Origin: Anaerocolumna xylanovorans DSM 12503
GTDB lineage: Bacteria > Bacillota > Clostridia > Lachnospirales > Lachnospiraceae
Direction: 5' to 3'
DNA length: 64,000 bases
NCBI RefSeq assembly: GCF_900143645.1
Contig: NZ_FRFD01000011.1
Location: forward strand, 186,001-250,000
The notes beneath the pieces were generated by a model. That model saw only the letters and a program-made list of their open reading frames with translations, had not been told where the DNA came from and ran no database searches. The position numbers were made by a program, and so were the translations under genes. Position 1 is the stretch's first letter, and every line of letters starts with the position of its first letter. Of this stretch, positions 9,492 through 18,284 are shown piece by piece.

Positions 9492-9563
9492 CTCCTATGC
9501 ATTTCGCAGGCCGCCTGCGATACTGCTTAAATAGAAAGTGAAAAATGTTTTTTATTTTTCACA
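9492..9563 (-). repeat. Two-hairpin dispersed repeat (family A), full copy before nadK
   Basis: Read on the minus strand: hairpin 1 (GTGAAAAAT/ATTTTTCAC), the link TTTCTATTTAAGCAG, then hairpin 2 (TCGCAGGC/GCCTGCGA) and the tail AATGCATAGGAG. The tail AGGAG serves as the nadK ribosome binding site. Similar copies lie at 14849-14887, 36554-36640, 37805-37877 and 37880-37954; degenerate ones near 17528 and 41170. Confidence 0.75.
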
Positions 9564-9634
9564 CTACTCCTGTATTTACATTGTTATGGTTATTTATACA
9601 ATGATATATTCATTGTAACATAAAGCCCCATCAT

Positions 9635-10453
9635 TTACAAGTTTAAAGTATTATGTGATTTTTCAACTATTTCATCAATTAAGTCCTCACCGGTCGAATC
9701 CTCTAAAGGACCGGATTCCAACGGCTTTTTAAGGTGCAGCAGGTACTCGATATTGCCTTCCGGTCCTTTAATGGGGGAATAGTCCAGATTCAAGATAGTA
9801 AATCCGATGGATTTTGCATAATCTATCACTTTTATGATTACTTCCTTATGAACACTTTTTTCCCTCACTACTCCTTTTTTCCCTACCTTCTCCCTGCCAG
9901 CCTCAAACTGGGGTTTTACAAGACATACTATTTCGCCTCCCTCTTTTAGAAGGTTTTTTACCGGTTCCAGTACTAAGGTCAGTGATATGAAGGCAACATC
10001 AATGGAAATAAAGTCCATCTCTTCCCCAATGTCCTCTTTTGTTACATACCGGATGTTTGTCTTTTCCATGGTTACTACCCGCTCATCCTGCCTTAATTTC
10101 CAGGCAAGCTGATTGGTACCGACATCCACAGCATATACCTTTAGGGCTCCGTTTTGAAGCATGCAGTCTGTAAAACCTCCCGTAGAGGAACCGACATCCA
10201 TGCACAGTTTCCCTGTAAGCTCCAATTTGTAGCTTGCTATGGCTTTTTCTAACTTTAAGCCGCCCCTGCTGACATATTTAAGGTTCTGCCCTTTTACTTC
10301 TATATTTACGGTTTCCGGAAAAGATGCACCTGCCTTATCTTCTCTGCTTCCGTCTACAAACACATTGCCGGACATAATGATTGCCTTGGCTTTCTCTCTG
10401 GATTCTGCCAGATTTCTCTTGACTAATAAAATATCCAAACGTTCTTTCACCAA
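9635..10453 (-). CDS. tlyA: TlyA-type rRNA 2'-O-methyltransferase (16S/23S cytidine)
   Basis: A 272-residue protein. Residues 1-60 form an S4 RNA-binding domain (RLDILLVKRNLAESREKAKA); residues 62-250 form an FtsJ-like methyltransferase with the SAM motif DVGSSTGGFT at 86-95. TlyA methylates ribose of cytidines in 16S and 23S rRNA, which in mycobacteria sets capreomycin sensitivity. It lies 21 bp after dxs in the conserved cluster. S4-FtsJ proteins of this type are sometimes annotated as hemolysin A; that function is not supported. Confidence 0.93.
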   Translation of the reverse strand: MVKERLDILLVKRNLAESREKAKAIIMSGNVFVDGSREDKAGASFPETVNIEVKGQNLKYVSRGGLKLEKAIASYKLELTGKLCMDVGSSTGGFTDCMLQNGALKVYAVDVGTNQLAWKLRQDERVVTMEKTNIRYVTKEDIGEEMDFISIDVAFISLTLVLEPVKNLLKEGGEIVCLVKPQFEAGREKVGKKGVVREKSVHKEVIIKVIDYAKSIGFTILNLDYSPIKGPEGNIEYLLHLKKPLESGPLEDSTGEDLIDEIVEKSHNTLNL

Positions 10454-10474
10454 TTTTTCCTCCTGCCTGCTGTT

Positions 10475-12382
10475 TTATGAATGAGAGATGAAATCCTTTA
10501 TGCGCTTTGTCAAAGAAGCCGTGTCAAAGCCAAGCTTTTCTTTTAAAACACTTACATCTCCCTGCTCTATGAACTGATTCGGCAGCGTAATATTTAATAA
10601 CCTGATATCTCTTAAGTTTTGCTCAAACAGGTAGGAGGCAACGCCTTCTCCGTAACTGCCTCTTTGGACATTTTCCTCCAGCGTCACCCATATGCCGTGA
10701 CCGGCTGCCATTTCTTTTAACAACGCAGTATCCATCGGCTTTATAAAACGGATATTTACAAGGGTCACTTCTCTTCCTTCACTTACCAGTATATCATGTA
10801 TCTGCGCCCCTGCTTCGACCATGCTGCCTGCTGCAAGCAAAAGGATTCTGTTTTTCTGGGTATTTTTCTTCTTCCCTGCTGTGTTGCTCTGATAGATAAC
10901 TTCACTCTTGCCATATACGATAGGTGCCTGAAACTCTGACAGTCCCTCGTATGCCCTTCCTCTAGGATAACGGACAGCAACAGGCCCGTTGTAAGCATAA
11001 GCAAAATGGAGCATCTCTATAAGCTCCACGGCATTTTTCGGAGCCATTAGGGTAAGGGATGGAATATGGGATAAGAAGGACACATCAAAGATTCCCTGAT
11101 GGGTCTCTCCGTCATTTCCAACAATTCCGGCCCTGTCTATAGCAAATATCACCGGCAGGGAACTAAGACATACATCATGGACTATCTGGTCATACGCCCT
11201 TTGCAAAAAGGTGGAATACACTGCCACAACGGGCTTCATGCCGCCTAATGCCAAACCTGCCGCAAAAGTTACTGCATGCTCTTCTGCTATTCCTACATCA
11301 AAGAAACGCTCAGGATATTTCTGCTTGAATTTATTTAAACCCGTACCGCTTGGCATAGCTGCTGTGATTGCAACAAGGTCCTTGTGCATCTCCCCTAATT
11401 CCAGCATGGTATCAGAAAAAATCTCAGTATATGTGATACCTTTCTTCACCTTACTGTTTTTTCCCGTCTTTACATCAAAGGCATCCACACCATGAAAATA
11501 GCTGGGATTCTTTTCCGCAGGCTTATATCCTCTGCCTTTTTTGGTAATAGCATGGATAATAACCGCTTTCTTTGCCTTGGAAGCACTGGCTAACGCCATC
11601 TGAAGCTCATTCAGGTTATGTCCGTCAATAGGCCCGATATAAGTTAATCCCATATCTTCAAAGAGCATCCCCGGTATTACCAAACGCTTGATAGAGTCCT
11701 TTGATTTTCTGACTTTATCGGCGATAATATGCCCGATACCCGGCACATTATTAAGCGCCTTCTCAATGATCTGTTTTAAATTAATATACTTATCCCCGGT
11801 TCGAAGCTTACCGAGATAATTTGCCATTCCTCCAACATTTTCAGAAATGGACATTTTATTATCGTTTAATATGATAATCAGATTGGATTTTAGTTCAGCA
11901 GCATTGTTTAAAGCCTCAAAAGCCATTCCGCCGGAAAGTGCCCCGTCTCCTATTACCGCTACAACTTTTTCATCAGTACCCTTTAAATCCCTTGCTCTCA
12001 CAAGCCCCATGGCCGCTGAAAGGGAGGTAGAACTGTGTCCTGTATCAAAGCAGTCGCAATTGCTTTCTTTTCTCTTGGGAAAACCGCTTAAGCCTTCAAA
12101 AGTACGGAGGCTGGCAAAATCCTTCTTTCTTCCTGTGAGCAATTTATGGGTATAGGCCTGATGCCCGACATCCCACACCAGCTTATCCTCCGGAAAATCC
12201 AGATACAGGTGTAAGGCCATGGTAAGCTCCACCGTTCCCAGATTTGATGCAAGATGCCCTCCGGTCTTACTGATATTTTCAATTATAAACTCCCTGATTT
12301 CACCTGCCAACCTGTTATAATCCGATGGCTTTACCTTTTTTATATCATTTGCCTCATTAATGAGGTCAAGTATTCCTGACAC
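10475..12382 (-). CDS. dxs: 1-deoxy-D-xylulose-5-phosphate synthase
   Basis: A 635-residue enzyme joining pyruvate and glyceraldehyde 3-phosphate, the first step of the MEP isoprenoid pathway. The thiamine diphosphate motif runs from GDGALSGG (145-152) to NDNKMSIS (173-180). The transketolase central domain has IVGNDGETHQG, and the C-terminal domain ends near residue 630. Length is typical. It sits between ispA and tlyA, so early and late isoprenoid genes are co-transcribed. Confidence 0.97.
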   Translation of the reverse strand: MSGILDLINEANDIKKVKPSDYNRLAGEIREFIIENISKTGGHLASNLGTVELTMALHLYLDFPEDKLVWDVGHQAYTHKLLTGRKKDFASLRTFEGLSGFPKRKESNCDCFDTGHSSTSLSAAMGLVRARDLKGTDEKVVAVIGDGALSGGMAFEALNNAAELKSNLIIILNDNKMSISENVGGMANYLGKLRTGDKYINLKQIIEKALNNVPGIGHIIADKVRKSKDSIKRLVIPGMLFEDMGLTYIGPIDGHNLNELQMALASASKAKKAVIIHAITKKGRGYKPAEKNPSYFHGVDAFDVKTGKNSKVKKGITYTEIFSDTMLELGEMHKDLVAITAAMPSGTGLNKFKQKYPERFFDVGIAEEHAVTFAAGLALGGMKPVVAVYSTFLQRAYDQIVHDVCLSSLPVIFAIDRAGIVGNDGETHQGIFDVSFLSHIPSLTLMAPKNAVELIEMLHFAYAYNGPVAVRYPRGRAYEGLSEFQAPIVYGKSEVIYQSNTAGKKKNTQKNRILLLAAGSMVEAGAQIHDILVSEGREVTLVNIRFIKPMDTALLKEMAAGHGIWVTLEENVQRGSYGEGVASYLFEQNLRDIRLLNITLPNQFIEQGDVSVLKEKLGFDTASLTKRIKDFISHS

Positions 12383-12437
12383 TGATTCACCTTCGTTTCA
12401 TTTATTATCTGCTTCTGGCTTTCTAGAGGCATCCGTC

Positions 12438-13337
12438 TTAACTCTTACGGTCAATTAAGCTGATTAAAAGAGCTTCCAGAAATTCTGAATCTCTGCCAAG
12501 ATCTTTTAATACACTTAGACCTTCCCTGGTAAGCTTTTCGGTTTCCCTGCGGCTTTCTTCTAATCCCAATAGATTCACATAGGTAATCTTATTGTTTTTT
12601 TCATCACTTAAAATAGGTTTTCCTAAAATCTCTACCGTTGAGGTCACATCCAGAATATCATCCTGTATCTGAAAAGCAAGCCCTATATTATCTGCAAGCT
12701 GCTCCATTTTCTTCACTTCTTCTAACGTACCGCCCGCTAAAATGGTGCCAATCATAAGAGAGGCTTCCAATAAGGCTCCTGTTTTTAACCGGTACATATA
12801 ATCAAGCTGCTCTTTTCTGGCTTCCTTTAAAAAGCCTTCCATGTCAACCACCTGACCTCCAAGCATGCCATAAATGCCGGATTTTTTCGCCAATACTGCC
12901 ATGCTTGATGCAATCCTTTCTATATGCCTGTTCTTCCCAAAGGCAAGACAGGCTGTTTCAAAGGCGTAATTTAACAAGGCATCTCCAGCCAGGATGCCAA
13001 GAGCTTCCCCAAATACAGCATGGGTAGTCTTTCTTCCCCTTCTGTATTCGTCATTATCCATAGCAGGCAGGTCATCATGTACCAGGGAATAGGTGTGTAT
13101 CATCTCAATGGCTGCCAAAAAAGGCTCTATTATCTCTTTCTCACTGCCGCCAAACATCTCGAAGGCAGCAAGCATGAACATAGGTCTTAAACGTTTTCCG
13201 CCTGCCAGTATGCTGTAATTCATGGCTTCGTATATTTTACTCTGGGGCTCTTCTCCCATTGGCAGAAATCCTTTGATAACACTATCAATATATTCTTTTT
13301 TTTCCTGGCGTAATCCGTTAAATACTTCTGTTTCCAT
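12438..13337 (-). CDS. ispA: Farnesyl/geranyl diphosphate synthase (polyprenyl synthetase)
   Basis: A 299-residue short-chain polyprenyl synthetase. The first aspartate-rich motif is DDLPAMD at 88-94, the second QDDILD in the C-terminal half; GGKRLRP at 46-52 binds diphosphate. It condenses IPP with allylic diphosphates to FPP. ATG 13337 is preferred over the TTG at 13361, because GGGGAGGAAGAAAGGA lies between them and serves as its ribosome binding site. It follows xseB with about 75 bp between. Confidence 0.94.
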   Translation of the reverse strand: METEVFNGLRQEKKEYIDSVIKGFLPMGEEPQSKIYEAMNYSILAGGKRLRPMFMLAAFEMFGGSEKEIIEPFLAAIEMIHTYSLVHDDLPAMDNDEYRRGRKTTHAVFGEALGILAGDALLNYAFETACLAFGKNRHIERIASSMAVLAKKSGIYGMLGGQVVDMEGFLKEARKEQLDYMYRLKTGALLEASLMIGTILAGGTLEEVKKMEQLADNIGLAFQIQDDILDVTSTVEILGKPILSDEKNNKITYVNLLGLEESRRETEKLTREGLSVLKDLGRDSEFLEALLISLIDRKS

Positions 13338-13411
13338 TGATCCTTTCTTCCTCCCCGGCAATCTCTCGTATACTCTTAAAGTAAGCCGTACTGGTTCAAA
13401 TTATATTGGCT

Positions 13412-13612
13412 TTAAGCCTCACTGGTTTCTCCCAGGATTATGAGCTGCTTTTCCACTTTGTCAATAGAGTCATTACAGCTTTTTAACAGCTTTATACCTT
13501 CCTGATACAAAGAAAAGGAATCTTCCAGGGAAATATCCTCTGATTCCAGTTTTTTTATGATTTCATTTAATTCAAGAAAGGATTGTTCCAGATTGTTTTC
13601 TTTTTCCTTCAT
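13412..13612 (-). CDS. xseB: Exodeoxyribonuclease VII small subunit
   Basis: A 66-residue acidic helical protein: SFLELNEIIKKLESEDISLE then SLYQEGIKLLKSC, the two-helix XseB signature. Several copies wrap the XseA subunit to form exonuclease VII, which degrades single-stranded DNA. It lies 22 bp after xseA, as in most bacteria. Confidence 0.95.
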   Translation of the reverse strand: MKEKENNLEQSFLELNEIIKKLESEDISLEDSFSLYQEGIKLLKSCNDSIDKVEKQLIILGETSEA

Positions 13613-13634
13613 ACCTGCCTCTTTCTATCAAAAA

Positions 13635-14843
13635 TCAGGTTCTTGCAACCTTAGTTAATTTTGTAACTTCTGCTAAGATATCCCCATCGGTTACACTGAT
13701 TCTAAGCTGTTCCCCCGGGGTTGTTTTTTCGATACTGTTCACGATTTTTTCCTGCTCATTTACTACCAGGGCATAGCCTTTATTTAACTTTTTGACCGGA
13801 GAAAGCCCTTCCAGCTTTTCTATGTAAAGCTCCAGCATATGCCGCTTTTTTATTATCTTATTATGAAGCAATTGGTTTAGTGACTGTTCCGTATCCATTA
13901 AAAGCTGGCGTTTCTGCCTTATCTGGTATATAGGACTTAAATGCTCCAACCGTAAGGTAATGCTTTCTATTTCCTTACGGCAAAGAGACACCCTGACTTC
14001 CATATTCCGGTTCAGCGTGATTTTTGCTTTGTCCAGTTCATAAAGAATTGCCCGGATATCAGGGACTGCCAGTTCTGCTGCCGCAGAAGGGGTCGGAGCT
14101 CTTAGATCCGCTGCAAAATCCGCTATGGTGACATCCGTTTCATGCCCCACGGCAGATATGATCGGTATACTGCACTGGTATATTGCCCTGGCCACGATTT
14201 CTTCATTAAAGGCCCAAAGATCCTCAATAGAACCTCCGCCACGTCCAACTATTATGGTATCAACCTTTTGTTTTTCGAATGCCTTGATACCTGCCACAAC
14301 TGTCTCTGCAGCGCCTTCCCCCTGAACAAGGGCAGGATATAAGTATAATTGAATGTAGGGATTACGCCTTTTTGCGATATTGATAATATCCTGAATTGCT
14401 GCACCTGTTTTGGCAGTAACAATTCCTACGGATACCGGATAAGCCGGTATTTTTTTCTTGTGCTCGCTAAGGAATAAGCCTTCCTTTTCCAGAGACTCTT
14501 TTAACTGCTCGTATTTCTGATAAAGGAGCCCTAAGCCTTCTTCAATGATTTCCTTGGCATAGAGCTGGTATTTACCATCCCTCTCATACACATTAACCGC
14601 TCCCAGGGCAATTACACTCTGACCTTCCTTTAGAGTGAATTTAAGCCCGCCTCGCTGTCCTGCAAACATAACGCAGGCTATCTGTCCGGTCACGTCTTTT
14701 AAGGTAAAATAAATGTGTCCTGAGGTATGGTATTTGCAGTTGGATACTTCCCCTTTCACATAGATGTTCCCAAGATTATAATCCCGTACAAAGAGGTTTT
14801 TTATATAGGTATTAACCTGTGTTACCGTATAAACATTACTCAT
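13635..14843 (-). CDS. xseA: Exodeoxyribonuclease VII large subunit
   Basis: A 402-residue protein. An N-terminal OB-fold (about 1-100: VKGEVSNCKYHTSGHIYFTL) precedes the catalytic domain with TAKTGAAIQDI, IIVGRGGGSIEDLWAFN and SAVGHETDVTIADF, followed by a coiled-coil region (about 270-360) that binds XseB. It acts on single-stranded DNA in repair. Its ribosome binding site CGGGAG is the end of a family A repeat copy between nusB and xseA. Confidence 0.96.
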   Translation of the reverse strand: MSNVYTVTQVNTYIKNLFVRDYNLGNIYVKGEVSNCKYHTSGHIYFTLKDVTGQIACVMFAGQRGGLKFTLKEGQSVIALGAVNVYERDGKYQLYAKEIIEEGLGLLYQKYEQLKESLEKEGLFLSEHKKKIPAYPVSVGIVTAKTGAAIQDIINIAKRRNPYIQLYLYPALVQGEGAAETVVAGIKAFEKQKVDTIIVGRGGGSIEDLWAFNEEIVARAIYQCSIPIISAVGHETDVTIADFAADLRAPTPSAAAELAVPDIRAILYELDKAKITLNRNMEVRVSLCRKEIESITLRLEHLSPIYQIRQKRQLLMDTEQSLNQLLHNKIIKKRHMLELYIEKLEGLSPVKKLNKGYALVVNEQEKIVNSIEKTTPGEQLRISVTDGDILAEVTKLTKVART

Positions 14844-14848
14844 GCTGA

Positions 14849-14887
14849 CTCCCGTGCATATCGCAAGCTCGCTTGCGGTACTGCCTA
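14849..14887 (-). repeat. Dispersed repeat family A, partial copy (second hairpin only) before xseA
   Basis: On the minus strand: TAGGCAG, a hairpin with arms CCGCAAGC/GCTTGCGA-like, then TATGCACGGGAG. It fills nearly the whole nusB-xseA gap and its GGGAG is the xseA ribosome binding site. Confidence 0.65.
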
Positions 14888-14891
14888 GCTT

Positions 14892-15296
14892 CTATTCTTC
14901 TCTTGCCAGTTTCGCAAGAACACCGTTTACAAAGGCTCCCGAAGAATCTCCTCCAAAGAGCTTTGCAATTTCTACTGCTTCATTGATTGCAACTTTGGTT
15001 GGTACTTCCTCATCAAATTTGATTTCATATACGGCAAGTCTTAATATGGTAAGATCCACCTTGCCCATACGGTTTAATTTCCAGCCACTGGAGATTTCAC
15101 TTAATATGGCATCAATCTCAGGAATCTTAGAAAGCATTTGTGAAAAACGATTCCTTAAATACCCCATGTCCTCTTCCTTTGGCTCCTCCAGGGATTCCAG
15201 ATATAAATTCATCTGCTCCGTCATTTCGCCTTCTTCATGAAAGTCTTTTCTAAACAACATACGGAACAAATGCTCCCTTATTTCTCTTCTATTCAT
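14892..15296 (-). CDS. nusB: Transcription antitermination factor NusB
   Basis: A 134-residue all-helical protein of usual length: MNRREIREHLFRMLF at the start and the C-terminal signature EVPTKVAINEAVEIAKLFGG, then SGAFVNGVLAKL. NusB with S10 binds boxA RNA and prevents early termination in rRNA operons. It lies between asp23 and xseA as in other clostridia. Confidence 0.95.
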   Translation of the reverse strand: MNRREIREHLFRMLFRKDFHEEGEMTEQMNLYLESLEEPKEEDMGYLRNRFSQMLSKIPEIDAILSEISSGWKLNRMGKVDLTILRLAVYEIKFDEEVPTKVAINEAVEIAKLFGGDSSGAFVNGVLAKLAREE

Positions 15297-15395
15297 CCCT
15301 AACCAACCTTTCTCAGTACTTAAGCATTAACGCATAAACAACCCTTAAATAGGATATATCTAAGGGCTGCATAGGATTAACACTATTCGTTTTAC

Positions 15396-15782
15396 TTATT
15401 TATTCTTATCGATATTCACATCGGAAATCCTTACGTTTACTTCCGATACGGATAATCCGGTCATGTTTTCAATGGCTGTTTTTACTTTTTCCTGAACCTG
15501 TCTGGAAGTCTCCGGAATACTGTAACCATAACTTAAGGTAAGGGATAAATCCACAGCTACAGAGTCTGTATTGACCTCTATCTTAACGCCTTTGGAATAG
15601 CCCTTCATACCAAGCTTGCTTATCAATTCCCTTGTTGCATTCCCGCTCATGGCTGCCACTCCCTCTACCTCTGTTGCAGCCAGGGCTGCTATGGTGGCAA
15701 CTACTTCATCTGCTATCTGAACTTCTCCGACATTACTGTCCGCATGTATCTGATAAGTGTTTCTATTTTCTTCTTTGACCAA
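15396..15782 (-). CDS. Asp23/Gls24-family envelope stress protein
   Basis: A 128-residue protein with the Asp23 signature: VQIADEVVATIAALAATEVE, then YSKGVKIEV and the C-terminal VQEKVKTAIENMTGLSVSEV. Family members are abundant cytoplasmic proteins, often membrane associated. This position directly before nusB matches B. subtilis YqhY, which is linked to acetyl-CoA carboxylase and fatty acid homeostasis. The large spoIIIAH terminator lies upstream, so it begins its own unit. Confidence 0.9.
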   Translation of the reverse strand: MVKEENRNTYQIHADSNVGEVQIADEVVATIAALAATEVEGVAAMSGNATRELISKLGMKGYSKGVKIEVNTDSVAVDLSLTLSYGYSIPETSRQVQEKVKTAIENMTGLSVSEVNVRISDVNIDKNK

Positions 15783-15995
15783 CTCTATTACCTCCTAAGT
15801 CTATGGCAAATGCCTTCACATACAAACAATCCCTATATCAGGTATTATACCAAAAATATACCTATTTGCAAAGGATTTTATACATCTTTTCTTCCAGGGC
15901 TTGTGATGCCCTTTAAATCTGCTTTTTTCTATTATTAACAAGTATTTTGATTTCATGCCTTTGTCTTAGATTATCTGTCAGCAAACACCCTTATG

Positions 15996-16046
15996 AAAAA
16001 GAGCAAAAAGCAGCCGCAAACATCCCGGCTGCTTTTTGCTCTTTTT
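15996..16046 (-). terminator. Strong intrinsic terminator at the end of the spoIIIA operon
   Basis: A 21-bp perfect stem (AAAAAGAGCAAAAAGCAGCCG and its complement) with a nine-base loop and T-runs on both ends, so it could stop transcription in either direction. It lies about 25 bp after the spoIIIAH stop. Confidence 0.9.
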
Positions 16047-16070
16047 ATGTAACTTACAAAAATAACAATA

Positions 16071-16901
16071 TTATTCATTTGCTATTGTTGGATTAACATG
16101 GATCTGGGTTGCTTTCATACCGGTTTCGGCTTTTACGATATCCATAATCTGTGCAAGATCCTGCTCTGTTACCTTTTCGGCATTTATAACCACATCCACT
16201 CTCTTATCCTGCATAAATACCAGTGCATCGCTAAAACCTTTCGCTTCCAGTAATGTCTCTGACGCATTTTCTGCTTCTTTAACCTTGTTTAATTTCAAAA
16301 GTGCATTAAGGGCGATCTGCTTCGTTTCTTCGCTCACGCTTTCATTAATAATGATATCATTATAGTTCTGTTCATATTTTGATCTCCATTGCTCTCTTTT
16401 TAGTCTGGAAGAGGCAAAATAATCAGCAGTCGTTGTTGTACTTACCAAAACAGCTTCTCCTGGCGTGCTGGTTTCTTTATCATCTTTGGAATCTGCCTTT
16501 TGCGTAGTGTCCTTACCAGTGTCCGCTGTATTCTTGTCATCACTTGCTACAGTGTTAGCTGCATCTTTATTGTCAGCGGTATCCTTTGTGCTGTCTGTGG
16601 ACGCCGTATCCTTTGATGTGGCACTGTCTTTTGAACTGTCTGCCGTCTGATCTTTTGTGGCATCACCGGTGCTTGATAAATCCAGTGCAGATTCCGGCAA
16701 TACATTTCCCTGGTCATCCAAGGATAAAATATCACTGTCCGATATATCGTCTCCCATTGTAGATTCCATAGTATCATAGTCATTTGTATCGCCGGTTTTT
16801 ATAGGGTCATTTTTGCTGCTAAAGTTCAGATACCCGGCAATTATTATCATGATTGCCAATGCTGCAATAATGATATTATTTTTCCTGAATAAGTTTTTCA
16901 T
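16071..16901 (-). CDS. spoIIIAH: Stage III sporulation protein AH
   Basis: A 276-residue protein with an N-terminal membrane anchor (about 8-27, NIIIAALAIMIIIAGYL) and a C-terminal EscJ/PrgK-like ring-building domain (from about 160; SSRLKREQWRSKYEQN, then DVVINAEKVTEQDLAQIMDI). SpoIIIAH in the mother cell pairs with SpoIIQ of the forespore to form the feeding-tube channel. It is longer than B. subtilis SpoIIIAH because residues about 40-150 are a low-complexity Ser/Thr/Asp/Lys linker. It is the last gene of the operon, before a strong terminator. Confidence 0.95.
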   Translation of the reverse strand: MKNLFRKNNIIIAALAIMIIIAGYLNFSSKNDPIKTGDTNDYDTMESTMGDDISDSDILSLDDQGNVLPESALDLSSTGDATKDQTADSSKDSATSKDTASTDSTKDTADNKDAANTVASDDKNTADTGKDTTQKADSKDDKETSTPGEAVLVSTTTTADYFASSRLKREQWRSKYEQNYNDIIINESVSEETKQIALNALLKLNKVKEAENASETLLEAKGFSDALVFMQDKRVDVVINAEKVTEQDLAQIMDIVKAETGMKATQIHVNPTIANE

Positions 16902-16922
16902 GCTAACCTCCTTGAAGAATCT

Positions 16923-17519
16923 TTATGAATTCATTTTCATTACTTTAACTTTATGTGGCGGAACGCCAAATAATACCTGTACAGCTTCTATTATTTCACT
17001 TTGGATGACAGCCTGGCCGCCGCCCTGAGCTATCACAAGGATACCTTCCACCTCAGGTTCAATCTCCTTTAGGACATAGGGCTTTTTAACTCCGTCACTT
17101 CCCTCTACCAGAATGGTGGTATCACTTTGTTCTGTTTTATTACTGTTCCTGCTTCCGCCCTCCCCGTCAACTTCATTCACGCTTTCCTTGGTATATGGCC
17201 TATCCTTTAATACTACAGTCTCCCTAGCGTCTCTTAGGGTTATCATAACCTCCACTGCTCCGATACCGTCTACTTTCATCAATACGGATTTTAAGCGGCT
17301 CTCAAGGTCTGTAACATAAAGCTTTGTTTCATCATTCGTTGTGGCAGATGCCTGATTCACAGTTTTATTACTGTTAGTGGAAGGTTCTTTGGATTTTTTA
17401 TCAGATGATGGTAGATTGGGAATTGACAATAACACTAGGAATATTCCTGCCATTAGCAGCATTACAAGCCTTGCAGGTCCAATTTCCTTTAATGTAATTT
17501 TCTTCTTTTCTTTTTCCAT
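16923..17519 (-). CDS. spoIIIAG: Stage III sporulation protein AG
   Basis: A 198-residue protein with one N-terminal membrane segment (about 16-36, ARLVMLLMAGIFLVLLSI) and a ring-building motif domain (VMITLRDARETVV, EGILVIAQGGGQAVIQSEI). In B. subtilis it forms a large ring in the outer forespore membrane. ATG 17519 (MEKEKKK) is preferred to 17564: a GGAAG site precedes it, and upstream residues would come from repeat-derived sequence. Confidence 0.92.
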   Translation of the reverse strand: MEKEKKKITLKEIGPARLVMLLMAGIFLVLLSIPNLPSSDKKSKEPSTNSNKTVNQASATTNDETKLYVTDLESRLKSVLMKVDGIGAVEVMITLRDARETVVLKDRPYTKESVNEVDGEGGSRNSNKTEQSDTTILVEGSDGVKKPYVLKEIEPEVEGILVIAQGGGQAVIQSEIIEAVQVLFGVPPHKVKVMKMNS

Positions 17520-17527
17520 ATTCTGTC

Positions 17528-17575
17528 TTCCATGCATATTGCAAACAAGCCGGCAATTTTGCATTTATGAGGCAG
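17528..17575 (-). repeat. Degenerate dispersed repeat family A copy before spoIIIAG
   Basis: Minus-strand GGCTGCCTCATAAATGC, a weak hairpin GCAAA/TTTGC, and the tail AATATGCATGGAAG match the second half of family A with several changes. The tail again lies just before the start codon. Confidence 0.4.
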
Positions 17576-17634
17576 CCCCCGTCCGGGTGCTTATTAACTG
17601 GTACCTTCTGAAACATTCTTAGTATAGGGAGGTA

Positions 17635-18273
17635 TTACTCCTGTATACTAATATTTATATTATCAGCCTTTAAATTATAGAAGTCCGACAAAACTTTTTT
17701 TGCTTTGATTTCAACCGGGGACAAGAAATTTCTGCTAACCTCCTTGTCCTCCTTTTCTTTTTCAATGCTGATACTGTCAATTACTACCTGGTCAATCTTA
17801 ACCTTCTCCTTGTCCTCCTTTTCTTTTTCCTTTTTGCCGTATACTCCCGTTATATCAAGCTCTTTCAGATCACCATAGCTGCTGCTTGACTCATCCTCTT
17901 CTAACGTAATTTTTATACTTTTAACCTCAATATCTTCTCCCTCTAAGAGTTCCTTTACCTTGGTTTTTATTTTCTCTTTCACCTGTGCAAATATAGTTTC
18001 CCTCTGCTTTGCTTGTGTGTCACTGAATTTTTCTTCCATATCAAGAGCATCTCCCGCTTCCGCTACCAGTGAATTAGTAGTAAAGTAATAATCCAGTGTA
18101 TTATTAAGCTGAAATACCTTAAGAAACGGAGATATCACAAGGATAACCAAAATGATACCTGATATGAGATTGATATATTTCTTATAGGAACTCTTTCCCA
18201 TCAGATTTGTCATTACACTGATGAGCACCATAAAAATAATAATATCCTTTACCCAGGAATAAATATAATGCAT
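17635..18273 (-). CDS. spoIIIAF: Stage III sporulation protein AF
   Basis: A 212-residue protein with two N-terminal membrane segments (about 8-26 and 34-54: INLISGIILVILVISPFL) and a soluble ring-building-motif-like domain ending NFLSPVEIKAKKVLSDFY. ATG 18273 (MHYIYSWVKDI) has an AAGGAAG site; the longer upstream frame overlaps spoIIIAE. Residues around 150-185 are charged, with EKEKEDKE occurring twice; at DNA level a run of about 23 bp is repeated 69 bp apart, probably by slippage. Confidence 0.9.
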   Translation of the reverse strand: MHYIYSWVKDIIIFMVLISVMTNLMGKSSYKKYINLISGIILVILVISPFLKVFQLNNTLDYYFTTNSLVAEAGDALDMEEKFSDTQAKQRETIFAQVKEKIKTKVKELLEGEDIEVKSIKITLEEDESSSSYGDLKELDITGVYGKKEKEKEDKEKVKIDQVVIDSISIEKEKEDKEVSRNFLSPVEIKAKKVLSDFYNLKADNINISIQE

Positions 18274-18284
18274 ACTCTTCCTTT

